In this document: piece by piece, positions 6,628-15,290 of the stretch
Position numbering within the stretch: position 1 is the first letter of the stretch
Layout of the letters: each line of letters starts with the position of its first letter
Assembly (NCBI GenBank): GCA_017456145.1
Contig: JAFTJZ010000005.1
Location: forward strand, 1-39,219
Direction of reading: 5' to 3'
Source: Clostridia bacterium
GTDB taxonomy: Bacteria > Bacillota > Clostridia > Oscillospirales > CAG-272
Length of the DNA stretch: 39,219 bases
Made by a program: the position numbers and the translations under genes
Notes under the pieces: generated by a model
The model's input: only the letters and a program-made list of their open reading frames with translations
Told to the model about the DNA's origin: nothing
The model's database searches: none

Positions 6628-9039
6628 TTACACCACCGCCCGCCGTGCAAAGCGCTGCGAGAGCAGGGTGATAATCGCGCACAAAAGCAGCGTGGCAAGA
6701 TATATCAGACCGATGCGCTGCGGTGCGCCGTCACGCGCACAGAGTGCCGAGAGCAGCCCGGTCACCTCCCCCAGGCGCACAAAGTCCACCGCCCGCGCTG
6801 CCGCTATGCCAAAGCGCGTCAGAAGGTGCGGCAGGACTGTGACCACCAGCAGCGTTCCAACCGCGCTCAGGATCCGCCCAAAGAGCGCCGAGAGCGCAAG
6901 CGTCAGTGCACCGAGCATCACATAGGCAAGACCGCGCAGCGCAAGGATCAAGGCATACCCCTCACCAAGCGTCAGCTGCATCGCCACGGAATCATATGCG
7001 GCAAGGGAGGACATCGGCGCCCCCCACGCGTCGGGGATATGATATGTTCTTACGATAAGCATTGCCTCAAAGGCGGCGCACAAAAGATAGAGCACGACCG
7101 TCAGGGTCAGCGAGGACGTCAGCTTGGCGGCAAAGGTCGCTCCGCGTCCGCGCCGTGTCGTCCGCAGAATGGCACAAAATCCGCTGCCGTGTCCCTTGAG
7201 CGCGGTGTATTCGTTGGGATAGCTCCCAATCAGCAGCAAAATGATCAGCACGTACAAAAGCGTCCTGTCTCCGACAAAAAGCAGCCGTTCGATGCCCGTA
7301 TCGTAGAGCAGCCATGCCCTCTCGCCGCCGCGGGCAGCCAAAGATTGCAGCCGAGCCGTCTCCTCCTCAACCAAAAGGAGAATTTCATCCCGCATATCGG
7401 CGTCAAAATAGGCGCGGGAGATCTCACTGTATTCGTCCGCGCTGATCTTACCCGCCCGAAATTCGGCCTTGGCGGGCTGATAGGCGGCGATAGCTTGGTT
7501 GATCCGTGTACGTTCGGCGCGGATCTCGTTGAGCGTCTGCTCGGTAAGCACACCCTCCCAGCGCGTCGTGTATTCGCGCCAGAGGGCGTCGTCCACGGGG
7601 ATCTGATACTCCCGATACTCCTGCAGAAGTGCGCCGCCGCAAAAAATCAGCAGCGCAAGCGCAGGTAAAAGCAAGCGCGAGGCGATCAGTGTTTTGTAGC
7701 CCTCCGCGGCGCAGAGCGAGAGCGCATAGCTGCGGCGCGGCCGACAAGCGCGCGCAAGGCGCTGCAGCCACTTCCCTGCCCGCGGACGCAAGAGCGACCA
7801 AGCACGCCCCAACGCACCCTCCTGCACCGCATGGACCGTCGCACGGGAGAACAACAGCACCGAGAGTGCCGCACCGCACGGAAGCAGCAGCAACGTAAGC
7901 ACTCCCAACACACCAAAGGCATCTCGGATATCTCCGAAGAGCGAGATGCCAAAGTAGCGCTGTGTGGTGGACAGCGCCATGGCAGAGACGGCGTTAAACT
8001 GCCACAGCACTTGTCCCGAGGCCTGAAAATACATCAAAAGCTGGCTGCCGAGCAGTGCGACCATGCCAAGCAGCATCAAAGCCATGTGTCTGAAGGCAAG
8101 CGACACCGCCGCCAGCGCGAGCGAAAAGGCGCAAGCGGTAAGTGCCTTGACGCCAAGCTGCAGCAAAAAATACGCCCCGATGGACAGGGGATATTGGCAA
8201 AGGGTAAAGGCAGGCAGCGATTGGATGGCATTGGCAGGCGAAGACAGCCCCAAAAAATAGGCGTGAAGTGAAAGAGAGGTCAGCGAAAAGAGCAGCGTGA
8301 CCCCGACCGAGACCAGCATCAGCAGCACCACCTTAGAGCGTGCCACCCGTCCCCGCCCCTGCTTTGTGCTGCGCAAAAGGGACAGCATCCCCCGCTGCCG
8401 CTCGATGGGAAAGACGACCGAGGTCACGAAAATCAGGGCACACAGCGTCAACAGATCGGTCGTTCGGTTGGCAAAAAACTCGCTCCAGCCGTGGGAATAT
8501 TCAATGCCGATGCGCACGTCGGCAAGACGCTGCGTATAGATCTCTTCCACCTTTTGCTGATAGCGGCAGGAGGCACTCTGGGGGGCGAGCCCCATGGCAA
8601 GCAGCTCGCTGTAGTTGTTCTGTGCGTCGCGGATGACCTTTCCGACCGTCACGCGATAGTCGGCCGGCTTTGCCAGTGTCGATTGCAGCATGGAAAACAA
8701 CGCCGCATCGCCCACGTCGTCACTCCCGTAGCGGTTGACCCATTCCTCTTTGACATACTCCACCCCTGCATAATGTGCTTGGGTGTCCAGACGCATCTGC
8801 TCCTCCTCAAAGGCCGCCTGCTCATGCATGACGGCTGTGACCTCCTCGGAATTTTGCGCGTAATAGGTGATGAATGCATCGTACTCTGCCATGAGCGCAC
8901 GCCGTCGCCCCACGTCGCCAAGGCTCACTCCCGTCCCCGCGTACGCCAGCAGCATTGACAATGCCAAAAGCAGTACCACCGTCCACCACGCATACCGTGC
9001 GCCCGTCAGCTTGTTCCATTCATAGCGGATATACTTCAT
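6628..9039 (-). CDS. Internally duplicated ABC-2-type membrane protein (803 aa)
   Basis: This large membrane protein consists of two similar halves (about 1-425 and 440-803). Each has an N-terminal transmembrane helix, a long extracytoplasmic, charged, helical loop (about 37-190 and 475-590), then five or more helices. The segment after the loop carries a cytoplasmic basic turn in both halves: LLRSTKQGRG near 221-230, and ILRTTRRGRG in the second half. This layout matches ABC-2 permeases fused in tandem. No ATPase gene is adjacent; the nearest is at 2830-3708 in the next operon. It is the last gene of the ECF sigma operon, 13 bp after the lipoprotein gene, with a GGGAGAGG ribosome binding site. 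Function as an exporter or as a resistance/stress module is inferred. Confidence 0.8.
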   Translation of the reverse strand: MKYIRYEWNKLTGARYAWWTVVLLLALSMLLAYAGTGVSLGDVGRRRALMAEYDAFITYYAQNSEEVTAVMHEQAAFEEEQMRLDTQAHYAGVEYVKEEWVNRYGSDDVGDAALFSMLQSTLAKPADYRVTVGKVIRDAQNNYSELLAMGLAPQSASCRYQQKVEEIYTQRLADVRIGIEYSHGWSEFFANRTTDLLTLCALIFVTSVVFPIERQRGMLSLLRSTKQGRGRVARSKVVLLMLVSVGVTLLFSLTSLSLHAYFLGLSSPANAIQSLPAFTLCQYPLSIGAYFLLQLGVKALTACAFSLALAAVSLAFRHMALMLLGMVALLGSQLLMYFQASGQVLWQFNAVSAMALSTTQRYFGISLFGDIRDAFGVLGVLTLLLLPCGAALSVLLFSRATVHAVQEGALGRAWSLLRPRAGKWLQRLARACRPRRSYALSLCAAEGYKTLIASRLLLPALALLIFCGGALLQEYREYQIPVDDALWREYTTRWEGVLTEQTLNEIRAERTRINQAIAAYQPAKAEFRAGKISADEYSEISRAYFDADMRDEILLLVEEETARLQSLAARGGERAWLLYDTGIERLLFVGDRTLLYVLIILLLIGSYPNEYTALKGHGSGFCAILRTTRRGRGATFAAKLTSSLTLTVVLYLLCAAFEAMLIVRTYHIPDAWGAPMSSLAAYDSVAMQLTLGEGYALILALRGLAYVMLGALTLALSALFGRILSAVGTLLVVTVLPHLLTRFGIAAARAVDFVRLGEVTGLLSALCARDGAPQRIGLIYLATLLLCAIITLLSQRFARRAVV

Positions 9040-9052
9040 CGGACCTCTCCCG

Positions 9053-10333
9053 TCATTCGTTCATGATATAATACCATTCCCCGCTCTCGATGTCGATGCG
9101 AACCAGAGAGCTGTTGATATTCTTGTCCGAGCCCTTCCCGTCGTCGATCTCGCCGTCGAACAATTGCATGGTCCACGGCGCATAGAGGTAATTCCCCAGC
9201 ACAACGAAATCCCGTAGGAAATAGGTATATTCTCCCAATGCATATTCCTCGCGGTAGATCAGCTTTGCGTTGCCGCCATCGCGGTCACAGCGGTAGTATT
9301 CGTACAAATTATGATAGGCAAGCTCGCCGTAAAAGGTCATTTCCTCTGCCTGCCCATACACGCGCCGATAATAGATATGCTGATCCGTCATGTAAAAGTA
9401 ATCCATTCCCTCCACGGTAAAGATCGCCTCCGGCACCTCGGGCGAGGTCGAGCGGTAGACCGTTCCCGTCTTGGAATCAAGACTGTAAAAACAACTTTCG
9501 GCGCGGTCAAGGAACCAGTTTCCCCGCGTCTGTGCAACAGGTGCCATATTCATCAGATCATCCACGGGTGCTGTATAGATCAGATCGTCCTCATTGCAGG
9601 AGAGATAGATCGTCTCCCCCACGGCGAACAGCGGCACATACCGCCTATTCGGGTTTCGGTGCAACACCTCAACCTTGCCGCTTTTCATATCCTTGCGGCA
9701 TAACTCATACATCTGCGAATCCTCCTGCTCGTCGTACACCAAATTCACGTAGATATACGTATCGCCGCATACGACATCACCGCCGAATATTGTCATGGTG
9801 CCCGAAATTTCGCGCAGCTTACGCAGGGTGAGATCGTTCAGATCCAACAGCTCGACGGTGTCCGGATCGCGCAAGCCGGACGCCTCACGGCGAAGGATCA
9901 CGGAATCCTCCAACAGGACCAGCGACGAACCGATGCCGTAAAACGGGCACTTGGATTGCCGATCATGCGTGCAGAGCGGATCGGTGCAAAACGAGATCTG
10001 TACGTCTGTCTGCGGATTATAACGGACAGGAGGCCATGAAAAATAATACAGCGCGCCGTCATATTCGTGCAGCGTCCGCATCGGACGGGAGAACATATTT
10101 TCACTCGTGTCGCCCCCCTCGCGCCAATGAAAGGTCTGTTCCGGAATGATCCAGATCTTTTCCTCCACCTCCTCCTGTTCCTCAGCGGGCTGCTCCTCCA
10201 AGGGCAGCTCCCCGTCCTCGCTCTCATATCCGGGAATATCCTCCTCATAGATCGGCGCGGCGTTGCGGCAAGCGCTCAGCGCGGGCAGCAGCAGTACGCC
10301 GCCCAGCAGCAAAGCAAGCAAACGAATCTTCAT
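9053..10333 (-). CDS. Lipoprotein with beta-propeller-like repeats and a Cys motif
   Basis: The 426-residue product has a lipobox ALSAC (Cys 22), an acidic linker (about 30-58) and then a repeat-rich beta domain reminiscent of DUF5050-type propellers. A compact motif C116-TDPL-C121-TH-(6)-C129 follows the first strand. It is a paralogue of the membrane-anchored protein at 10345-11739: both share APVDD, GTV-RS, Y-YMTD--YY-RVY, EYYRC--DG, LIYREE, DFVV-GNYLYA and a final RID/RVD-ES/ET-GE-YY. The gene starts 11 bp after that paralogue ends, with AGGAGGAAG. It probably works outside the membrane with the sigma/anti-sigma-like pair. The metal-binding idea for the Cys/His motif is inference. Confidence 0.8.
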   Translation of the reverse strand: MKIRLLALLLGGVLLLPALSACRNAAPIYEEDIPGYESEDGELPLEEQPAEEQEEVEEKIWIIPEQTFHWREGGDTSENMFSRPMRTLHEYDGALYYFSWPPVRYNPQTDVQISFCTDPLCTHDRQSKCPFYGIGSSLVLLEDSVILRREASGLRDPDTVELLDLNDLTLRKLREISGTMTIFGGDVVCGDTYIYVNLVYDEQEDSQMYELCRKDMKSGKVEVLHRNPNRRYVPLFAVGETIYLSCNEDDLIYTAPVDDLMNMAPVAQTRGNWFLDRAESCFYSLDSKTGTVYRSTSPEVPEAIFTVEGMDYFYMTDQHIYYRRVYGQAEEMTFYGELAYHNLYEYYRCDRDGGNAKLIYREEYALGEYTYFLRDFVVLGNYLYAPWTMQLFDGEIDDGKGSDKNINSSLVRIDIESGEWYYIMNE

Positions 10334-10344
10334 GTTCTTCCTCC

Positions 10345-11739
10345 TTATCCATTCGGCAAATAATAAACCTCTCCCGTTTCGACGTCTACGCGGACGACGA
10401 CGCTGTCGTTTTCCTGCACCGTTGCCTGTTTGCCCTCATTGGAAAAATCCTCATTATGCCACGACGCATACAGATAATTTCCATCCACGACGAAGTCCTT
10501 GAGGCACAGGGTCGCCGCGCCCTGTTGCTGTTCCTCCCGATAGATCAGCTCGTGATTTTGCCCGTCGTGGCTGCAGCGGTAGTATTCGTGCAGCGTTACC
10601 TCCCGATCGCCGCCGTATTCATAGGGAACGCGCACCGTCTCGTACACGCGGGCGTAATAAAGATACCCATCGGTCATATACATATAATCGGCGTTGTCGA
10701 TCCCCGGGATGGTCTCTGTCTCACCCGGTGCGGCAGAACGAAAAACCGTCCCCGCCTCCTTGTCCAGCGCATAAAAAGCGCCGCTCTCGGTATCCAGCGT
10801 CATATACCATCCGCCCGATGCGATCGGCTCCATCGCAAGTGGGTCGTCTACCGGTGCGGCATAAATCGTGCCACTTTGCCGATGCCAGAAATACAGCGTA
10901 TCCGCATAGGCAAACATTGGAGAATAGGTCTCCCCCCATGCATACGATGCCAGCACCATTTTGACCCCCGTGCTCCGATCGATCACACACAGATCGGCAC
11001 CATCCTCATCTTCATCTCTCGCCTGCAAAAAGAAATACCACTTTCCATAAAGAACGTCCGAATGCGAGATCGTCACCGTCCCGCTCTTCTGAGAGCCTTG
11101 ACGGTCCAGCACGGTGAGTGTGCCGTCCTGTGTGCGATAAAGAACGATATCGCTTTGCGTTCCCTGAAAGGTACGTGCATACTGCCGATACAGAATGCCC
11201 TCCTCGGTCACGATAAAGGCAGAGGGCTCGTAATACCCCTCATAGCAGCAACCGTCCGTACCGGCATGCAGGCAGGATGGGTCGTTGCACTGATACTGTA
11301 TCTCCCCCTCTTGCGTATCAAAGCGAACGACGGCTGCGCCGTTATAAAAATACACCCCTCCGTCATACACCTGAATGCGCGGGACGGTGGATATCTCCGT
11401 CAGCATTCCATCACTGCTGTCGTGGCTCTCGCGGTAGACGTACGTTGCCGTCAGCTCCCGGAGCATCGCGCGAATATCCTCCGAATGTGCATATACCGTG
11501 CAGCAGGTCAAAAGGATGGTGGCAGCGATTAACACAGAGAGTACGATGCGCCGTCTTTCCGTCCTGTACGTGTCGCCGACGATCCGCCGACCGAGAATAC
11601 GCTCCATGCGCCGCATATGCCTGCGAGATGCCTGCATTGACCCGTGCTGCTCGCACAGCGGTTGCTCATATGAGCGCGAGCACACTTGCAGCAACACCTC
11701 CCCAAACAGTGCTCTGTCATCCGAATGCTCGTTCATCAT
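10345..11739 (-). CDS. Membrane-anchored propeller-like protein, probable anti-sigma partner
   Basis: The 464-residue protein has a basic cytoplasmic N-terminus (1-64), one transmembrane segment (about 65-83) and a large extracytoplasmic beta-rich domain homologous to the adjacent lipoprotein. The Cys motif is C151-NDPS-C156-LH-(6)-GCC. Its start overlaps the stop of the ECF sigma gene (ATGA-type, 4 bp), the usual arrangement for a sigma factor and its membrane-bound anti-sigma. The 64-residue cytoplasmic tail has no HxxxCxxC zinc anti-sigma signature, so any sigma binding would be by another type of domain. The extracellular domain could sense a ligand, with the lipoprotein paralogue as co-sensor. 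Role inferred from context. Confidence 0.8.
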   Translation of the reverse strand: MMNEHSDDRALFGEVLLQVCSRSYEQPLCEQHGSMQASRRHMRRMERILGRRIVGDTYRTERRRIVLSVLIAATILLTCCTVYAHSEDIRAMLRELTATYVYRESHDSSDGMLTEISTVPRIQVYDGGVYFYNGAAVVRFDTQEGEIQYQCNDPSCLHAGTDGCCYEGYYEPSAFIVTEEGILYRQYARTFQGTQSDIVLYRTQDGTLTVLDRQGSQKSGTVTISHSDVLYGKWYFFLQARDEDEDGADLCVIDRSTGVKMVLASYAWGETYSPMFAYADTLYFWHRQSGTIYAAPVDDPLAMEPIASGGWYMTLDTESGAFYALDKEAGTVFRSAAPGETETIPGIDNADYMYMTDGYLYYARVYETVRVPYEYGGDREVTLHEYYRCSHDGQNHELIYREEQQQGAATLCLKDFVVDGNYLYASWHNEDFSNEGKQATVQENDSVVVRVDVETGEVYYLPNG

Positions 11740-12299
11740 ATCGATGTTCCTCCCATCTTGTCCAGCAATTGCAGCAGCAGCGTCTTGCCGCGGCGAATGC
11801 GAGTGTATACCGTCATTTCCAAAACGCCGAACAAAGCGGCGATTTCTGCCACCTCCATCCCCCGCTCAAAGCGATAAAGCAGCACCAGACGGTACTTTTC
11901 GTCCAGCTGCTCGATCGCCCGCACCACCTCGTCATACCGTTGGCGGATGTGCAGCGCCTCCAGAAAGCTCTCGTCACTCAATTCGTCTGCATATCGATCG
12001 ATATCTTCCATCTGTTTCATATCCCTCAAAAAATTACTCACCTCATTGGAAACAATTGACATCACATAAGTCTTGATCTTCCATTCGCTGCGTGAAAAAT
12101 CGATCGCATGGATGTATTTGGTGATCTTGACAAAGGCATTTTGCACAACGTCCTCGCAGTTTACGGCATAATTCCCGTCTCCCGCCGCCCTCAGGCGAGA
12201 TCGTGCCAGATATAACATATCCTTGTGAAAGTTTCGATATATGTATTCAATTTTTTCGCTCTCATCCTGATCTGCCATGGAAAGCAAAAGCAGCAGCAT
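11736..12299 (-). CDS. ECF-type sigma factor
   Basis: The 187-residue product has sigma region 2 (about 15-95; core DVVQNAFVKITKYI at 50-63) and region 4 (about 120-180; MEVAEIAALFGVLEMTVYTR at 148-167, the DNA-binding HTH). There is no region 3, as expected for the extracytoplasmic-function group. I place the start at 12299 because GGGAGGAATTGGGA precedes it. It directs RNA polymerase to a small regulon, probably including its own operon. Transcription begins at a strong extended -10 promoter at 12357-12386. The 4-bp overlap with the next gene points to stoichiometric co-expression with a membrane-bound partner. Confidence 0.92.
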   Translation of the reverse strand: MLLLLLSMADQDESEKIEYIYRNFHKDMLYLARSRLRAAGDGNYAVNCEDVVQNAFVKITKYIHAIDFSRSEWKIKTYVMSIVSNEVSNFLRDMKQMEDIDRYADELSDESFLEALHIRQRYDEVVRAIEQLDEKYRLVLLYRFERGMEVAEIAALFGVLEMTVYTRIRRGKTLLLQLLDKMGGTSI

Positions 12300-12356
12300 T
12301 CCCAATTCCTCCCTGCTCGTATCGGATCCTATTATCGTCGTCCGCTCAATGCCAAA

Positions 12357-12386
12357 ATTATACCATAGTGCCGCGGAAATTGTCAA
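12357..12386 (-). promoter_or_regulatory. Promoter of the ECF sigma operon
   Basis: TTGACA at 12381-12386, an 18-bp spacer ending TGG (extended -10) and TATAAT at 12357-12362, on the minus strand, 57 bp before the sigma start. It is a housekeeping-type promoter, so basal expression does not need the ECF factor itself. Confidence 0.85.
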
Positions 12387-12494
12387 TATCGGGTCATGTT
12401 CGACCCCTCTGATATATCATACCGCAAGTCATGGGCGTTTTTGTTCACTTTTTTGGATTTTTCTCATGTTTTTTTCCCATTGGATCGCGGATCG

Positions 12495-12537
12495 CAAAAA
12501 AACAGATGAGGGAGCCCTTCTGTGACAAAAGGCTCCC
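12495..12537 (-). terminator. Candidate terminator after the LysM-CAP gene
   Basis: On the minus strand GGGAGCC (12531-12537) pairs with GGCTCCC (12510-12516). Seven bases later there is a run of seven T at 12495-12501. The gap between stem and T-run weakens it. It ends the structured 3' region of the CAP gene and precedes the ECF promoter. Confidence 0.5.
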
Positions 12538-12539
12538 CA

Positions 12540-12655
12540 ACGGCGTGCACAGTTAGCGGTAAGTTGATCGTCAACTTACGCCGTTCTCAAATATTCCTTG
12601 TTGCCTAAACGGCAACATTCCGCAAGCGGAAACGGAACATTTCCGAAATAAGGTG
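12540..12655 (-). other. Run of consecutive hairpins in the 3' region of the CAP gene
   Basis: Within about 120 bases there are four separate inverted repeats. They are CGGAAATGTTCCG; TTCCGC with GCGGAA; TTGCC with GGCAA; and a two-tier structure in which an outer AACGGCGT/ACGCCGTT (8 bp) encloses GTAAGTTGA/TCAACTTAC. It lies between the stop of the CAP gene and the terminator. No open frame of note is present. It could be an intergenic repeat, a 3' UTR stabiliser or a small structured RNA. Confidence 0.55.
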
Positions 12656-12679
12656 CAGACCGAATGACGGTATGATTTT

Positions 12680-13306
12680 TTATTTCCCGATAAACATCTG
12701 TGTCCAGTAGTTGCCGTCCGCAACGTAGCCGACACCGATGTGGGTGTAGGCCGCATTCAGAATATTGGCGCGATGCCCCGAGGAGTTCATCCATGCATCG
12801 ACCACCGCTTGCGGGGTGCGTTGTCCTTTGGCAATGTTCTCTCCGGCAGAGCGGTAGCTGATACCAAAGCTCTTCATCATCTGAAAGGGCGAGCCGTAGG
12901 TAGGGCTGGTATGTGAAAAATAGCGATTGTCCTTCATGTCCTGCGACTTATATCTCGCCACGCGGCTAAGCTCCCAATCGTAAGTAAGTGCCCGCAGTCC
13001 GTTTTGTGCGCGGATCTCATTGACCAGCCGTATGACCTCCTTTTCATAGCTTGTGACGGTGGCGTCGGTGGTAGGGATGGCAAGAACTTGCCCGGGGTAG
13101 ATCAGATTCGGATTGACGATTTGAGGGTTCGCGCTCTTGAGCTCGCTGAGCCCGACCTCATATCTGACGGCGATTTTCCACATGGTGTCCCCGCGGACAA
13201 CGGTGTGCGTCGTGGCTGCCGAGACCTGCAGCACAAGTGTCGCCATCAACATGGCAAGACACAGCAGCACGGCGATCGCTTTGTTGGTTGTTCTCATTGA
13301 TTTCAT
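12680..13306 (-). CDS. Secreted LysM-CAP domain protein
   Basis: The 208-residue precursor has a signal peptide (1-30, cleavage after QVSA), one LysM peptidoglycan-binding domain (about 34-77, HTVVRGDTMWKIA ... NLIYPGQVLAIP) and a CAP/SCP domain (about 85-208) with the conserved GENIA and SGHRANIL blocks. This is the architecture of SafA/YkwD-type cell-wall proteins. LysM binds N-acetylglucosamine in peptidoglycan or chitin; the CAP domain's role in bacteria is unsettled. The start follows CGGAGG by 8 bp, with a promoter at 13357-13386. It is monocistronic and divergent from the proline symporter gene. Confidence 0.93.
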   Translation of the reverse strand: MKSMRTTNKAIAVLLCLAMLMATLVLQVSAATTHTVVRGDTMWKIAVRYEVGLSELKSANPQIVNPNLIYPGQVLAIPTTDATVTSYEKEVIRLVNEIRAQNGLRALTYDWELSRVARYKSQDMKDNRYFSHTSPTYGSPFQMMKSFGISYRSAGENIAKGQRTPQAVVDAWMNSSGHRANILNAAYTHIGVGYVADGNYWTQMFIGK

Positions 13307-13356
13307 ACGGTTATCCTCCGTTTCTCTTTCATTGCGGCGTCATTTTCGCCGTATTT

Positions 13357-13386
13357 ATTGTACCATAAGGGCTGCTCTCGGGTCAA
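13357..13386 (-). promoter_or_regulatory. Promoter of the LysM-CAP gene
   Basis: TTGACC at 13381-13386, an 18-bp spacer ending TGG, and TACAAT at 13357-13362 on the minus strand, about 50 bp upstream of the start. Confidence 0.75.
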
Positions 13387-13487
13387 GGAGTAATGTTCGG
13401 TAAACTCCCCGGGATCTTCCTTTGCAGGGGGCGCAGAGACAGGATGCTCCTCATTCGCCTTTTCTCTGTATTTTTTTATCGTAGTGA

Positions 13488-13516
13488 TTGACAATTTTGG
13501 CAAAATGTGTTATAAT
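13488..13516 (+). promoter_or_regulatory. Promoter of the putP-like gene
   Basis: Perfect TTGACA at 13488-13493, 17-bp spacer, perfect TATAAT at 13511-13516. It lies 34 bp upstream of the ATG at 13551 and rules out the earlier in-frame ATG at 13488, which would lie inside the promoter. Confidence 0.9.
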
Positions 13517-13550
13517 GAAAAGCGAACTAAAATACAGGAAGGACATTCGT

Positions 13551-15077
13551 ATGAACATCCAATACATGATTTCGATCATCCTCTACATGGCGGCGGTCAT
13601 TGCCATCGGCATCTGGTGCTCCAAGCGAGCAAACAAGAATGCCGAAAGCTATTTTATCGGCGGCAGAACGCTGGGGCCCTGGGTCTCCGCAGCGAGCGCG
13701 GAGGCATCGGATATGTCCGGCTGGCTGCTGATGGGCTTGCCCGGGCTTGCCTACTGGAGTGGTCTTGCCGACGCGACGTGGACGGCGATCGGTCTCGCGT
13801 TGGGCACCTATCTCAACTGGCTGATCGTCAGCAAACGTCTGCGCCGTTATTCCGAGCGCATCGGCGCGATCACCATTCCCGATTTCTTCTCCAAGCGATT
13901 TCATGAGCACAACAAGGTGCTGCTCATTATCTCTTCTCTTTTGATCATCATCTTCTTCACCCCCTACGCCGGCTCCTGCCTGATGGCCTGCGGCAAGCTG
14001 TTCGCTCAGCTGTTCGGCGCTCCGTATGAGCTGATGGTCGTCATTGCCGCGCTGTTCGTGCTGCTGTATACGTTTCTTGGCGGCTTTCTCGGAGAATCTG
14101 CCTCGGACTTCATGCAAGCCATCGTCATGATCATCGCGCTGGTTTGCGTCATGGTCATCGGTGTTGCCAATGCGGGCGGCATCGGTGCTGTCATCGAAAA
14201 TTCGCAGAGTATCCCCGGATTTCTGTCCTTGTTTGAAAAGGCCAACCCAACCTCCGTTGACGGCACGGTCGTCTTCGGCGAGGCACAGACGATGGGCTTT
14301 GTTCCGATCCTCTCCGGTCTTGTCTGGGGTCTGGGCTACTTCGGTATGCCGCAGGTCCTGCTCCGTTTCATGGCCATTCGCGATGAAAAGGAGCTGGGGC
14401 TCTCCCGCCGCGTTGCTACCGTCTGGGTGCTGATCTCGCTCTCCGCCGCCATTTTCATCGGTATCGTCGGACGCACTCTGTATCCCGATGCCTACCTTGA
14501 ATACGGTTCCGGTCACACCGAGAATATCTTCATCCTGATGACGACCGATATGCTGCCCGCCATTCTTGCGGGGCTGGTGTGCGCGGGGATTCTGGCCGCC
14601 GCGATCAGCTCGTCCGACTCTTATCTCCTCATTTCTGCCTCCGCAATTGCCGAGAACGTGTACCACGGCGTATTCAAGAAAAATGCGACCGACAAGCAGG
14701 TCATGCTTTTCACCCGCATCATTCTCGTGGTCATTATGCTCTTTGCCATGTTAGTCGCTACGGGCGGAAATCAGGTCATCTTCACCATCGTTGACTTCGC
14801 CTGGGCAGGACTTGGCGCGACGTTTGGTCCGTTGATGTTGTTCTCTCTCTTCTGGAAACGCACCACCCATCAGGGCGCAATTGCCGGAATGATCACCGGC
14901 GGCTTGGTTGCCATTATCTGGAACTTCTTCATCTCTCCTTTGGGCGGCATCTTCGCTATCTACGAGCTTGCCCCCGCCTTCCTGCTCTCCTGCATCGCCA
15001 TTGTAGTGGTCTCGCTGATCACCGCAAAGCCCTCCACGGAAATTCTGGAAGACTTTGCCTATGTAGCCGAAAAGTAA
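13551..15077 (+). CDS. putP: Sodium/proline symporter (SSS family)
   Basis: The 508-residue protein is a sodium:solute symporter of the PutP type, with about 13 transmembrane helices. Recognisable blocks are ESYFIGGRTLGPWVSAASAE (sodium-site helix 1), ASDMSGWLLMGLPG, and AAAISSSDSYLLISASAIAE in helix 8, the sodium-coordinating Ser-rich segment typical of PutP. It imports proline with sodium ions across the cytoplasmic membrane. The start at 13551 follows AGGAAGG and a consensus promoter. It is a single-gene unit ending in a strong terminator hairpin at 15090-15150. Proline is the usual substrate of this subfamily; another amino acid cannot be excluded. Confidence 0.93.
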   Translation: MNIQYMISIILYMAAVIAIGIWCSKRANKNAESYFIGGRTLGPWVSAASAEASDMSGWLLMGLPGLAYWSGLADATWTAIGLALGTYLNWLIVSKRLRRYSERIGAITIPDFFSKRFHEHNKVLLIISSLLIIIFFTPYAGSCLMACGKLFAQLFGAPYELMVVIAALFVLLYTFLGGFLGESASDFMQAIVMIIALVCVMVIGVANAGGIGAVIENSQSIPGFLSLFEKANPTSVDGTVVFGEAQTMGFVPILSGLVWGLGYFGMPQVLLRFMAIRDEKELGLSRRVATVWVLISLSAAIFIGIVGRTLYPDAYLEYGSGHTENIFILMTTDMLPAILAGLVCAGILAAAISSSDSYLLISASAIAENVYHGVFKKNATDKQVMLFTRIILVVIMLFAMLVATGGNQVIFTIVDFAWAGLGATFGPLMLFSLFWKRTTHQGAIAGMITGGLVAIIWNFFISPLGGIFAIYELAPAFLLSCIAIVVVSLITAKPSTEILEDFAYVAEK

Positions 15078-15089
15078 TACATCCCCACA

Positions 15090-15226
15090 AATGGGGTGAG
15101 AACCAATGCATTTTTGCATTGTATTCTCACCCCATTGTTTTTTATTTTGCGGCTGAGCACCGCAAGACCGTAAAAAATGCCTACCATCGGCTTTTTTATC
15201 CGGAGGCTGCGTCATTGGGCGCAGCC
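15090..15226 (+). repeat. Compound convergent-junction hairpin element, copy 1 (includes putP terminator)
   Basis: Module A is a perfect 13-bp stem (AATGGGGTGAGAA with TTCTCACCCCATT) topped by AATGCA-TTTT-TGCATT, followed by a T-run, so it is an excellent terminator for putP. Then come GCGG...CCGC (15149-15163), a bidirectional AAAAAA-TGCCTACCATCGGC-TTTTTT hairpin (15172-15197) and GGCTGCG...CGCAGCC (15205-15226). Related copies lie at 21913 and 37863. It lies between the convergent putP and plsY genes. Confidence 0.85.
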
Positions 15227-15290
15227 CTGCATGCAGGCCTTCCATCGCGCAGAGCCGTCACCTCTGCAGGCATATTTTTTTGGGGGGCGC

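Noticed and set aside
13488-13550. An earlier ATG for the proline symporter
   Set aside because: The ATG overlaps the TTGACA of a perfect promoter, so it would not be within the transcript.
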